Shown piece after piece: positions 48,760 through 61,092 of a DNA stretch of 64,000 nucleotides. Every line of letters begins with the position of its first letter. The first letter of the stretch is position 1. The notes beneath the pieces were generated by a model, which did no database searches, was not told where the DNA came from, and was given only the letters and a program-made list of their open reading frames with translations. Source of the stretch: Argopecten irradians (lineage: Eukaryota > Mollusca > Bivalvia > Pectinida > Pectinidae); NCBI RefSeq assembly GCF_041381155.1, contig NC_091134.1, positions 56,679,944 to 56,743,943 of the forward strand, written 5' to 3'. Made by a program: the position numbers and the translations under genes.

Positions 48760-51700
48760 TTAATCCATGATAGAGCGTTGTTTGCCCATGTTCAAACCAG
48801 CTTGTGAGGCACCCTCGTTGCTGCCATATTGTAAACTAATTACATTCCTTCCTTCTCTCAGTTGCGCTTCAGTGAATTCACGCTCTTGTTTCTCAGCCAT
48901 TTTTGGTCCAAGAATAGGACCTTTGTAGTCATCTCTTGTCTGAGCCTAAAATATAGAACAGAAAATTATGAATTTGGCGATATTCGTTATTATCAAAGTG
49001 TCCATCTACATACGACCAAATTATCGTACAATGTGTTCATGTATTTGTTCTGTAACAGTCACTGACATTAAATAGGAAAACTCCCAATGCTGACATTTCT
49101 AAACTTAAACGGCTCATATAAGACTCGTGCCAATATGCACGTCTGTCTTGTCCATCTCTGGCCAGAATAAGCCATACAATATTAGTACATTAGGTTGGTC
49201 TTTCTTGAACAGTAAATATACTCCAATAAAGATCAATGTAAGGAGACAAGATTCTTATCAGATACATATATATCGAAACACCGTCATTTTAGGGACGTTT
49301 AGAGTTGTTTGGTGAATTGACACACCACTGACAACTTGTTTTAACCAAATCGCTCCTAATCGATTACCAATTATCTGTTTATTGGCATATTTTATTTCCA
49401 TTGTTAGGGAACGTGACGTACCACTCTCGCCATGGCGTGTATACACAGCGTAACTTGTGGAATATTCTTTTTCTCCCAGAGATCAACAGTCTGGAACACT
49501 TCCTCTGCTGGGACGCCGTACTTCTTGGCGGCGTCCTGGAATCGTCCAAGGTTCTGCATCAGAGCAAAGCCGCCTCCTTTACGGTCAATTTTCTTGATAC
49601 ATCCGGGCATCAGATTGTTCATCATGCTATGGAAAAATACATTTGAATAGTTTCAATCACTTCAGCTACCCATGTATTTTTAAATAATGATGGTAACATT
49701 GCACAAACATCCAAATCGTACAAAAGCTCCCTGTATAGTGTCTAATATCATTTGTAAGGGGGTTTAATTTGGCTAAATTAACCAGTTCACCGGGATATAT
49801 ATATTTTTTGACGGAATTACCCCTACCCCATCTCCTGTGAATATGTTCCAAATAAGTCTTAATCTTACCATACAGTAGTAATGACTTCCCTCAATACAAT
49901 GCTTAGTGTTTATATACACTCATTGTTATTATTAATCCATAATAGTAACCTTTTGAATCCCATCTATCAAACCGTAGAGAAGCAATGGTGATATAGTATG
50001 TGTGAACTTGTATTTTGATGCAAAATAAAAAAAAATCTTACTTTTACCTTTATTGTTAAGAACCCGTGTACGTGAAATAAGATTTCTACTATAAGTATGT
50101 GTGTATTAGTTTAGGCGTCATACTCGCATAAGATGATGCCGTCCTTGAGAACAGTTTCGTAGCCGCTTTTCCTGTCGATTGGTTTCCCGTAGTTGGCCTC
50201 TACCCAGTCCAATGCTTGTGTCTCCAACTCGGCATCACGCTGGAATTCATAAAAAGACATGTAATTATACATATCACATTAACAGTATACACCAACGAAA
50301 CTGAACTCCTCTCTTAACAAACGGTCGGCCATTACATTCAATGATGAAATATTTTCTCTGTTATCGAAACATGATACAGAACCAATCCCTTTCCGTTTAT
50401 CCGAATATCTTATCGATAATTGCCGCGCTGTTTTGACTGGTTTTATTCTATTTTTATTTTTGTTTGCTTCTTCTTCTTTCTAAAGTGATTTTAAACAATA
50501 AGAAACAGACAAACAGTTATCATTCAAAAGTACCACTACACGTGCATATAGATCTGCAGGAAGTACAAATCATTGTTCCATCTGCATAGTTTTGATATGA
50601 AACATAAATCTACACATCAGAAACCTAAATTTTAGATTTTGTATAATTAAGCTAACAATACTAAAGTTGAATTGAAGAAGAGACCATCGGTCGGTGTACA
50701 TATAACGTCTACTCCGAACTAAACAATGTTGGCACAATGATACACGTCAATGCACGTGAGGTCGCAGATAATATCACTATCAGCTTACCACATGCATTTG
50801 CTAATTATATAACTATAAACCTTTTGGCACTGTTGTCTAGCTGAAACAAGTAAGCTGTAGTAGTGTATGAATGGAGAGTTGATGTGTTTCGCCAACTCGG
50901 TACCTACAACTAGAAACTACGTTTGTGAAACTGCTTGTAGTTCGGTAGAAAGGAATAGACTTTGAGCCAGAACAAATAAAGAATCGCGATTTTGACACGC
51001 GCTTAGAAATTGACGAGAAAGCCGTAGAGTGTTAATCATCCAGATCCGTTCTGGCGCCAAGCCATGAGAAACATTCCTCTGTAAATGCATGTTCTGCATG
51101 TCGAATAAACCTATGATGATAGGTAATAACTTTATGTATCAGTAGTAAATAGAGAAAGCACTAATGTGTCGATGTTCCGGAGAACCACTGCCAGAAACCA
51201 AAAAGGACTCATGAATAATGGAACCATTGCTAAAAATGACCTCTTATTCTCTCCTTAAGTAATGTTTAAAAACGATCACGTAATTATCAGAACGGACTAT
51301 TGAAATTACAGTATAAAAAATAAAAAGGTAAGGAATCGCCTTCTTGAAACTGTCCCTCATTTAGCATTTCTGGTTTGCCGATAGTATAACGGTACCAGAC
51401 GTTTTAGAGGAAAGACGATATCCAAGTATTGTATTTAGTTATCATTGTAAACAATAGAATATAAATGGCCTTTTCTGCTATCCATGAGCACAGTCGTTAC
51501 GACAATGTGTCCGTCAAAAGGAACTTTCAGATTGATAGGAATGTGGACGTTATAGGATTTTGTTAGATCCACTAACACGTAGCTGGCTGAAAACATGATA
51601 ACAAGGACTTACTTATTTCTTCAATTCATTACGTTTTAATTCATTCTTTTTTCATTTAAATACTCGTTTACTTCGCCATATACACTTTTGTATTCATTAA

Positions 51701-53283
51701 AATATTCACTAAACATGTGTTTTTCTCTAATTCAATAAGAAATTACATTTTTTTTTCAAAATGAAAAAGAAACAAGTAAACTATTCCTCAGTGAACCACC
51801 AGGGTCTGTGTTTGAATACACCAGTAGTAAATCCCTCAGACAGACCACCTTGTTTGTATAGAGATGCCAGGAAGGTGCCAATTATACGACGTGATTTATC
51901 AGTACTCGTAGACAAACGAAAACACTGGTCCATCTCACCATTACCCTCAACTGACCACAGTATCAAATGATTGACCACATCACACAGATCACTGACCGGC
52001 TGCCATGTCCAGTACTCACACCAGCTGTCCGGTATCTGATCTATTGCAGTGTAAACAATCGTGGTGATAGCAACAACATTTGATTTAACTGAAATCTGCT
52101 TAGCCATGGAATCAACAAGTCCCTTACTGGATTCCTTCATATGACCAATCCTAATATTTCCTACATGCGTGCAACCTTTACATGTAGATCATATGGACGT
52201 TGGAACCCTTTGTAACAATAGAATCAACAAACAATACTGAACAATATCAGTTGTGTCCAATTCTACTACACAATACACATACTGGAATGGTAAGGAATAT
52301 ACAATAAAAGTGATTTGGCGATTTGGCGTTAGATTATCAAAAGATTATTAGTAAATAGCCGTTTAGAATAAGATTTTCAGTATATGATTTTACGGAAAAT
52401 AAATTTTGACGACTAAGAAGTCTACCAGTACCTTTAGAGGAGAATGCAGACCATCATATTTTTTTCAATGTGTTATAAGCAGCTTGATATCAATACATAC
52501 GGTCGGTATTTTGTTAAAATACATTTCCCGATCATGTGATTAAAAATCAAACTGTATTCTCCGATCAATTTCAGCCAATGAGGATTGTTGGCCCAGAACC
52601 TTGTCCTATCCAATACTTGCGGCGGTGTATCCTAGCCCTCAGTCGTGGGGATGATGATAATTTATTATTATGATGTTATGTTAATATGTTACGCGGTGCA
52701 GCAATGGCATTTCCCAGTATGATGTAAAAACACATGTCCGTGGTTACATAAATAACTGTGTACAAATATTTATTGCTGACACCTGTTGTTGTCATCGCTT
52801 ACCGTCCTACACGTACCCTACTGAGGTCGTGCAATACACGCGCATCATTGTACTGTAGCAGTATTGTGCATTTACTGGTATATGAACGTACTCTCTGTGT
52901 GGACGTAATTTTGTTATTTCCTTCATCTTTGTTGATAATACGTTTGAGATACGGCAATTTTTGGAGATATGAAAGATGTTTTGACATGTAAAAACCTAAT
53001 TACACACATACCAGATGAATCGTTTGAAATCGACAAATATACTCCATTACAACCCGGTTGCTTTTCGTTATAGCGCTTTTTTGTTACTGCTTAATAATAA
53101 ATCTACTCTAGTTAATTTTCGCATGACATTAGAAAGCACTTGTCAATCAATGTTATATAATATATATAAATTGGCATTAGACATTTCACTGAATTTTTAT
53201 CCAAAGTAAATCACAAAACTCTATTTGTCTAAGTTTTAAGTGTTCCAATAAAATCCCAGGGTAGCACATACCTTACTGGACAT
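48760..53283 (-). CDS. Calponin/Mp20 (transgelin-like) muscle protein
   Basis: Exons in order: 53283-53272 (MSSK), 50239-50124, 49626-49422 and 48945-48760; all junctions are GT-AG and in phase. Exon 2 encodes RDAELETQALDWVEANYGKP and ends DGIILC. Exon 3 carries the CH-domain core (LMPGCIKKIDRKGGGF, KYGVPAEEVFQTVDLWEKKN, IPQVTLCIHAMARV). Exon 4 holds the single calponin repeat (VISLQYGSNEGASQAGLNMG KQRSI) and ends MD-stop. The total is 172 residues, against 184 for Drosophila Mp20 and about 200 for transgelin. Family members bind and stabilise actin filaments in muscle. The N-terminus before RDAELE is short, so a small exon could be missing. An alternative first exon (MPPK) lies at 60012-60023. 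The last three exons are near certain; the first is inferred. Confidence 0.85.
51435..52140 (-). CDS. Unrecognised gene, last two exons, inside intron 1 of the calponin-like gene
   Basis: The C-terminal exon (51586-51435) follows a strong acceptor (gttttcag) and encodes SYVLVDLTKSYNVHIPINLK, VPFDGHIVVTTVLMD and HLYSIVYNDN, then a stop. The preceding exon starts at or before 52140 (MKESSKGLVDSMAKQISVKS) and includes DSWCEYWTWQPVSDLCDVVN and FLASLYKQGGLSEGF. A phase-1 donor (ACTACTG|gtgtat, exon end at 51822) joins them, giving about 156 residues from that ATG; CAAG|gtggtc is a second phase-1 choice. An acceptor-like attag just upstream of 52140 suggests earlier exons. There is no signal peptide, membrane segment or family I recognise. 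The phase rules out splicing to the MSSK exon via that acceptor. Confidence 0.55.
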
Positions 53284-53299
53284 GGCACTAATACAAGTA

Positions 53300-56200
53300 A
53301 TGTCAGGGAGAGGGTTTCATATAATTTGGGGAAAAAATTGAAGTTTGACCAAGTCTATTGTACATAAAGGTTACAATGAGATATGTTTAAATAAGTTGAT
53401 ACTAACGCGATTACGTAAGTTGTTTGGCGGAACATTAATGTGAGCTTAAAGGTGAGTTCTCTATAGAGTATCTATTTATTCCATTCCTTGCCAAATTCTG
53501 CAATGCCTCATCAGATCTAAAGAATTTTTCTTGTTACTAATTTTGATTCTCGTGTGTGTACATAATACGCTTTGAATGACGTCACCAACCACTTTAGTAG
53601 TTTAATGCCTTGTTAAGTTTAATCGAATCCAACCTCTGCGTACTCCGAATAAATCTGATTTCAAACACCCATGTGGTATACAGAACAAACTGGAGAAGAT
53701 CAAACAGAAAGTTACTACAGAGCTGTCGTTATAAAATATTACACGGTCTTTCACTCTCGTCTAGACACATGCCATAAAGTAATCACGTGACTGGAAGTTA
53801 TAAATAAATGACGCGAATTTTACACAGGCTCTGCACATTTTTATTTTTCACAAGAGCTCCTTTAAACAATGTAAACATTGTTGGCTACTTTGAGGTATAT
53901 CCGCCACCTACTTCTAAACATAAGTAAGTGGTATCATGCTACACCCATACACTCACAATATGTCCACCGGGAAAGAGGCTTTTTATATATTAATAACTTA
54001 TGAATTGACTAAGGTAATATTTTATAGTTGCAAATGTTTGAAATGACTTGCTTTATGTACTCAATTGAATGAATTCAAGTGTGTATCCAATAGGTATATT
54101 GCAGCATCTAGACATTTGATAGGAAGTAAGTACTGAAATAAAGGCACTATAAATATTACTATGTTAATAGTGCTATGCTTATTGGAGATTTTTGTTTAAA
54201 TATGGAGCCGAATCACAGTAACAAAAATATTTACGCTGTTGATTCCATATTGAATATATATCAATTGGGTGGTGAATATTCAGACCAATTGGCATTTTCT
54301 CTATACAACTCGGAAAACTTACTAAGCCGACGTTCGAAATAAAATTATCAAAACAGAAAGCTCAAAGAAAAGATAGATACCGTATTTAAGATAGTTACAT
54401 TTGTATATTCATCCATATGGATATCAGAAGGTTTTTTTATAGATATAACAAAAAAACACATACACACCAAGATATGGCAGACGTAAAACCTGATACAACA
54501 GGAATCCGCTATCACTTCTAGCCACACTATAGCCATAGGTTCATAAAGCTCACATGTCATTGTGTGTAGAGCGCGTGTTGTGTGAGATTTCCGTATACCG
54601 AGTTTCTTTAGTAAGCAGCATTGCTTCAACTTCGATGCTCCAATGTTCGGTTTGCTTCAGTTGCTAAATTGGCTTTTCTTTATTTCGTTGCCAAAAATAT
54701 ATTACTTTTACCTATATCTCTGGAAAAAGGAGATTCAAGTTAAAATGCATGTCAAAGAAAAGAACTCAACCTTAAATGACTAAAATACCGAAGCAGCATG
54801 AACATCATAGGAAGATACTGATGATGAATGATTTCAGGTGAAAGTGTAAACAGTAGATTGCATATAGGGGGTATATATCGCGGTAGGCCTTATTGTAGGC
54901 AAACATAAATGATTATACGGGTCGCGTTAGGGCGGGCTAATGGCACGCCAATAAAGCTAGTTACTATGTTATCTTTAGGGAAACAATTAGTAGATTTTAT
55001 GACATACGCATAGTCGCATGAGGTAAAGACGTCACAGCATTCTCCAAGAGAAGTCTAGTATCTTAGTTTGTGATGATTTCGGATTGGCTATCCAGAGTGG
55101 TCAATAACGTTTGACTACGTGATATGACCGACAGGTCCAAAGAGATGTAAGTGTTGTTTGTGTTCATGTGCACCACAAACACATTTTCCAATTAAGAATT
55201 ATTATTTATTGACAAATGTCCTTAGCTTAACCAGGATCCAAATGTCAACACTCTTCGATCATGAACTTTACCCAACGTAAACAAACAAAACAGACATCGC
55301 TCAGCTGACCTACCGACACTACAGAATGTGATATTCAAAAGGGACAGCATCGTGTAGAAAATCATGTCGAATCCACTTCTCGATCCACTTCTCGATGCTT
55401 TAATTAAAAGATACGATAATTTTTAAATGTAAAATATAAAAAACTATCATACAATTTTAGATAATTGTGAATAAATGATCACGTCCAAACAGACGTTTAT
55501 ATCTTACCAAATGCTCAGCGGGTACTAGACGTACTTTAACGAGCAGTTACTATTAGCAATTTGTCTATATATATTTAATAAAGAAATACGATTTACTTGT
55601 ACAATGCATTTCATTTTATTTACAAATATTGGAAAATATACAATATTATACAATACATAATTTATAATATGATACACGACGACATTGGACATCAAATATA
55701 TTGCAAGTAAGTTTCAGTTTTATAGCAATCTACTGAAATGTTATCTGCATTTTAGCAGCATGTTAGCTTCGTAACACTATACTCTTTTCTTTTTCCTTCC
55801 TAATACTTCTCAGAGTTATGATTGCATAATGATTTTTTCTTTCGTGTGTAAATGAATTCAGGATAATTAAACCCATCTTTATGATGTATGAATAACATTG
55901 TTTCCTCCGCGTCAGCCTTTCGGTGAACTATACGTTCTTAAGAACTTTAATCACTGCCAGACCTGCGAAGATTTTACTCCCGTGTGATTTGAGGAGTGCG
56001 GTTCCTCAGCGAATAGTAATGAAAAAGAAACAAGGATAACGACTCGACTCGAGAGATAACACGGAGATAGCCCCGCTGAATTCTACATAAAAACATGTCA
56101 GTTTCTTGTTTATTGCTTCTTAGATTTCATCTACAAAAACATCGGTGACGTCAGACAGCTGTAATCGACAGCATCGGACGATGTAGATGTGTATTTCAAT

Positions 56201-56570
56201 GTTCAGGTTTTAGTTTTACATGTTTGTAGATAAGATCTGGTTTGGGATTGAAGAACCTCCAGCTTAATATCAAGTTCGTTTAAAACGGAAAAAGATGTTT
56301 TGAGATGCTTTTTCCTGTTCATTTAGTTTTTAAGTGTTTAAGTAAGCTATATTTAAACAGCTTGAATAACAAAGTGGAGCATAAATGTCATCATGAAAAG
56401 TTTTCATGTACTTTATTTATTAACGAAAACAATTAAAGGTATCAGTTGCAGGTTTGACGTAAAAAAAATATTTTGAAGAGTTTTTATTTGTTTTCATGTT
56501 GCCTGTGGGCGAGAAGAACTCTTTAATTATCTATTATTTAAATAATGTCCCCTTTATACAATTACCGTTA
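53300..56570. other. Interval without a supported gene
   Basis: AT-rich, with several CRE-like tgacgtca sites (for example near 53578 and 56147) and a short 16-bp tandem duplication (ccacttctcgatccacttct, about 55374-55394). If the 60-kb first exon is real, this is intron 1 of the calponin-like transcript. No other exon was recognised. Confidence 0.45.
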
Positions 56571-56575
56571 ATCTA

Positions 56576-56782
56576 CACTGCCCTCCAAAAGTTATGTTAC
56601 ATATGTTAAAATTTGCTGGTAATTTATCTATAAGAAAACTCTCGAAAAAACTATTAATGGGTCAGAGAAGATAAATAGGTTGATAAATATATACTGCTGC
56701 CTGTATTAAAAAGTTTTACATGTTTCTGTAATTCATGTATACTTGTAAAACTGACGCGTACCAGAACTTTTGGAGGGCAGTG
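56576..56782. mobile_element. 207-bp Tc1/mariner-type MITE
   Basis: The left end cactgccctccaaaagtt and right end aacttttggagggcagtg are perfect 18-base inverted repeats. TA flanks both sides (56574-56575 and 56783-56784). There is no coding content. Perfect ends suggest fairly recent movement by a Tc1/mariner transposase located elsewhere. Confidence 0.9.
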
Positions 56783-57039
56783 TACATGTAAGGTGAACGT
56801 TAATAACCAAGTGAAATATTAAATAGTCTCTTTGCAAAGAGAAATATTGAATTAAACGAAATTGAATTGCATAATTTTGGCAAGCGCATATGATCGGCAA
56901 GAAAACGCATATAAATCGAATAGAATGCAGTTCCTTAATAATGATAATGATATGGATTTTCGTCTGATCAACTATAACCTGGAATGAAATCAGGAAGACC
57001 GTCAATACCAGTAACCAATCTCTACTGCACCAATGGAAC

Positions 57040-57203
57040 TAGACTGGCCACCAGACCCTAAGTTGCTGATAAGACTTTCTCAGCAGAGTTCTTTATCAGA
57101 TAATCTCCCTCTAGTTTAAGAATCGGTCATGTTGTGGAGACAAAAATAATCAAGCCAAATTTTAGTGATTTGTTTAATATTCTAGAGACTGGTGGCCAGT
57201 CTA
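57040..57203. mobile_element. 164-bp MITE with 9-bp target duplication
   Basis: The terminal repeats tagactggccaccag / ctggtggccagtcta are perfect over 15 bases. The flanks carry the direct repeat caatggaac at 57031-57039 and 57204-57212. A 9-bp duplication is typical of Mutator-like elements. If the boundary were moved inward by two bases, TA would also flank it, but that would leave the 9-bp flanking repeat unexplained. Confidence 0.8.
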
Positions 57204-57299
57204 CAATGGAACAGACGGGGTCTAAACCTCACACTAAATACCCACATACACTCAGAACCAGGCAAACATGTTTTTGCAATTAGTTGCCTGGTATCAAGT

Positions 57300-60005
57300 C
57301 TGCGTGAGTATAAATAAGCCGCAACGATTTGAATTGAATTAAATCATGAACATCAGATATGTTCTTAAAGCCACCACGCCCGGAAACATCACTAGGGAGT
57401 GGAGGAGGTGTCGGGTCTATAAATAGTTCTTAAATAAACGGATGGTTCTTGTCGAGCCAACGTTATATACCGACTACTGATAGGTCTGTGATACACGAGT
57501 CTAAAAATAACACTTTCTTTTTTTCTTTATGCGCTATATCATACGGTTTCGACTTAAGGGACTACATGATATCATTATGTACTTTTAAAACCCAAATTCT
57601 AACTAGATGGCTTCCTTTTTCCTTAAATTTCTTTTTTTTTCTCACATGAAACCTTGGTGTAGTGGCTGGTTTTGTCATTATGATACTGTAGTTTGGAATT
57701 ATGTGTTGTGTTTGGCAACATATCAGCTGCTCCCCTCCCCCATACCGAATCAAACCACCCTCCACATAAAACACAGTACACTCGAGGGAAAATTTGTTCT
57801 CTGCATCCTCACTCTGTATATTGTGTGGATCTCATATTGTTTGCATCCCAAACCTACAGAAAGCATTTTTATCTTGCTTCTATAACAAACGAGTGATACA
57901 CATATAGAATAATAACGTTTCTGCATGAAATGCTTTTGACAGAAGAATCAGTTGTTTTGTTTTTTTGGTGTTTTGTGATGCAACCTCCCATCGACTCTTG
58001 CCAGGAACAATTTTGACAGGATATTACCCAAGAATTCTGCAACTTTTATTTACGATTTTTCAAAAATACCACATAACTGGTACGAATAATAGGAATTACA
58101 ACTGAGCATTTCGTATTCCATTTCCTTAGAATCAGGATTCAGTTACCTTGTCAGCCAATATGATTACATCTTTGATCTCTAAAACATCTATTTCAAATAT
58201 CAGATATTATTAGGATATTTTCTTTCCGCAAAAATAAGAATAAACTAAACAATGGATTTTAGAAATAAATTATAATGAAATAGACTCCATCTACTATAAG
58301 GGGGTCACAATAGTTATCGTATTAGATGTAAAAATAGATCTTAGCATTCTACATGATGATACATCTTGGACCTGTAGCAGCTTTTGCTACCCTACCAGTA
58401 AATTTTCGGATAACTGCCATGTTTTCACTGTGTCAAATGGATGCATTTCGGTCTGCCTGGAATTATTTTTGTTTCGTTTACATGTGTTATGTTAAATATA
58501 GCCCTGCATGCACTGACGTTTACCAGCGATGTACGAGATAATATGGCATACGTCCTTAGCCTCGCGCTCTTTTACACATTTTTCAACAAGGAGAAATGCC
58601 AGGGGTGGCTTAGCAGCATAATGTTCTGAAAGGTAGGGATCATTACTATCGGAAATGATCTCTTCAGCTGGTGGAAAATTTTGGAGGATTAAACTTTATT
58701 TTCCCGGTTTTTCGATTTTTGTCGCTTATCATATACAGTAAGCATTTTTATAGAAAATATAATAAAAGTACAAGGTAATTGGTTTTAGGACTCATGATGA
58801 TGATACTGTAAACCAATGCCATTTTCATGGCGATTTTATTTCACAATTTTCAGGTAAAAGTCTCCGTTATAGTTTTAGTTGAGTCTTTACGCGACGATTT
58901 ATTTCCGCGATTTCTTATCGTCAAAACCGACGTACTACGTCACAATACAATGACGTAAGTCGAAAAAAGCGTCATCAATTCGCCCTCTTCCTCACCCATC
59001 TTCAATGTGTATCTATACATTTACACTGTTTGCGTGTAAAGATAAAAGCATTAGATTGTTGGCCTTTAGCTCCAGAACCAGATGTATATACGTGAATAGT
59101 TTGGCACCACGATCAACATACTGTTTCTATACTGATATCGCAATACAGGTAATTCGTCTTAATGGCCACAAACGCGGGCTATGACGTCAGCAGTGCTACA
59201 TCTATGGTTCAAAGCAGCTTTCTGCATTTTTGCAGAATGTGCACATGATATTTTATTTCGAAGAGGTTGAAATTGTCTTATTTTTTGAAGATATACCTCT
59301 TTTTGCTATTTCAAATGTTACATAATTTCGCATTACCAGTGTCATAATAATAGTATAACTTACCTATGTGAAAACATTAATAATTCATGAAAGGTTGATT
59401 GAAGAAGGATGAAATCTTTTTAAAGAGCGGCCATCCCATTATGATTGAAATTGAAATTAAATCGCTCACTAATATTAGTAAATTAAAGCATATGCATGAG
59501 TTTCGTCCATCCTCCCCGCTATTAAACACAGATGTTCCCTATGAACTACATTTTGTATCGACTGACAACACCTTTAACCAAAACACTGGCGGATGCATAA
59601 ACTAATGTTCAGCCTCAAGTGGCCGACCGTCTCACCACCCTCCAATTAATTCGCAGTAAACAGACCCTTCACTAAGTCGTTCCTGGGCACTTAAAGAAGG
59701 AGTCTCCGCTAGAGTATCAAGACCCCCTACTATGATATCAATGGTAAATATCCAACGTGTTAGAACATAGATTTAAATATGACTAAAACAATATTTCAAT
59801 ATATCATTAATAGACTAGAGATAACATACATGAAGATGAATATTTTTAAATTAATAAACCAGAAATGGAATTAACTCCACAAACACCTGCAACAGTCCAA
59901 TATTTTGTGTGACCAAAATACGCCATATATTGTTTTCGAAAAGATTTCGTCTCAAAGGGTCTTTAAAACAAATTATTGTATATAAAATATATAAATGAAA
60001 GTCAT
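57300..60005. other. Interval without a supported gene
   Basis: AT-rich, with only background open frames. A short inverted pair (accaggcaa at 57257-57265, ttgcctggt at 57284-57292) lies just to its left. Confidence 0.45.
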
Positions 60006-60011
60006 CCCTAC

Positions 60012-60023
60012 CTTAGGTGGCAT
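60012..60023 (-). other. Candidate alternative first coding exon (MPPK) of the calponin-like gene
   Basis: The minus strand reads ATGCCACCTAAG followed at once by gtaggg: four codons, M-P-P-K, ending in phase 0 like the MSSK exon at 53272-53283. The start is preceded by caccgccatc, an acceptable initiation context. Either exon would join RDAELE of exon 2. The evidence is phase and splice fit only; the intron would be about 9.8 kb. Confidence 0.35.
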
Positions 60024-60265
60024 GATGGCGGTGTTGTTCTGTAACCTTAAGTCTGTCCTTACAACTATCGTCAGATGCAATAAGAAAGATAGTTATTGCC
60101 TACGGGAGGTACCGAACTAATGTTACTGGCTCTCGCGCAGACTGTTCCATTCATTGGTAGGGGGGGGAGGTACATACATTATCTGCAAATAATTTCGCAC
60201 CGATAAGCCAATGTACCATTAATAATTAAAGATATAGATACACAAGAAATGTTAATTAAATCGGG

Positions 60266-60475
60266 TTAATTTGGTAAATTTATTTGGTACACAATATCAT
60301 CATTACAGTCTTTATCTTTTTCTTCCCTGCTAATTTGAAGAGTTCCAATGCAGTCTACAGATAGTGGGAGTTTATTCCTGAAACGGATAGAAAGAGCGTG
60401 AAAACGGCAAACATTACGCACGTGTTCAGCACGTACAACTACTCTATCTCCTGTGGAGGGAGGATAGGAGGTCAC
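60266..60475 (-). other. Unassigned open frame, protein-like
   Basis: The frame reads SYPPSTGDRVVVRAEHVRNV, CRFHALSIRFRNKLPLSVDC and NDDIVYQINLPN before a TAA. There is no ATG start; a stop lies a few codons upstream, so it would have to be an exon or a fragment. No family recognised. It lies just upstream of the MPPK exon. Confidence 0.2.
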
Positions 60476-61092
60476 GTGAACTCAAAAATGTTTAACGCTC
60501 GTGTCGAGTGAAGATAAAAGTTCCCAAATACATACACGCCAAATGTACGTACAGTGTATGTGTGGGGAAGAGATTAAGATGGTTCAGACCTGTTTTCCTA
60601 ATAGCCATTGGCGTACTGATACCTAAATGTCTATCGCAAAACCTATATAATGTCACTCAACATTACAAAAGATATCGTTATCTAACAAGAGTCTTATAGA
60701 AAATTGTTTTCTGTGGTAGGCATTTTTGGTTATCAACATTTCGATTAATTTCAAACACTAGATTTACTACACATTCATAAACTCATACAAAGCCTTGGGT
60801 TCCAATTCAAGAACTCAAGACCTGACCCCAGTTTCATTTGCGATTCACAACTTCATTAATGAAATGCATTCACTTACAAACATTACAAAAGTTAAATAAC
60901 ACCTCCTAAGTTGATACAGCTTGGTACACGGAATGGTTTGGTATATAAGGCTTGATAAATGCGTCATTAGATAAAATTTAGAATGGAGAAAGTACGTGTT
61001 TCATAGCGATTACGATATTAGAGATAATGCGTCTTTTCTTTAGAACACACCTGAAGCCCTAAGAGATTGACCCCGATTCGGGACCCCTTACC

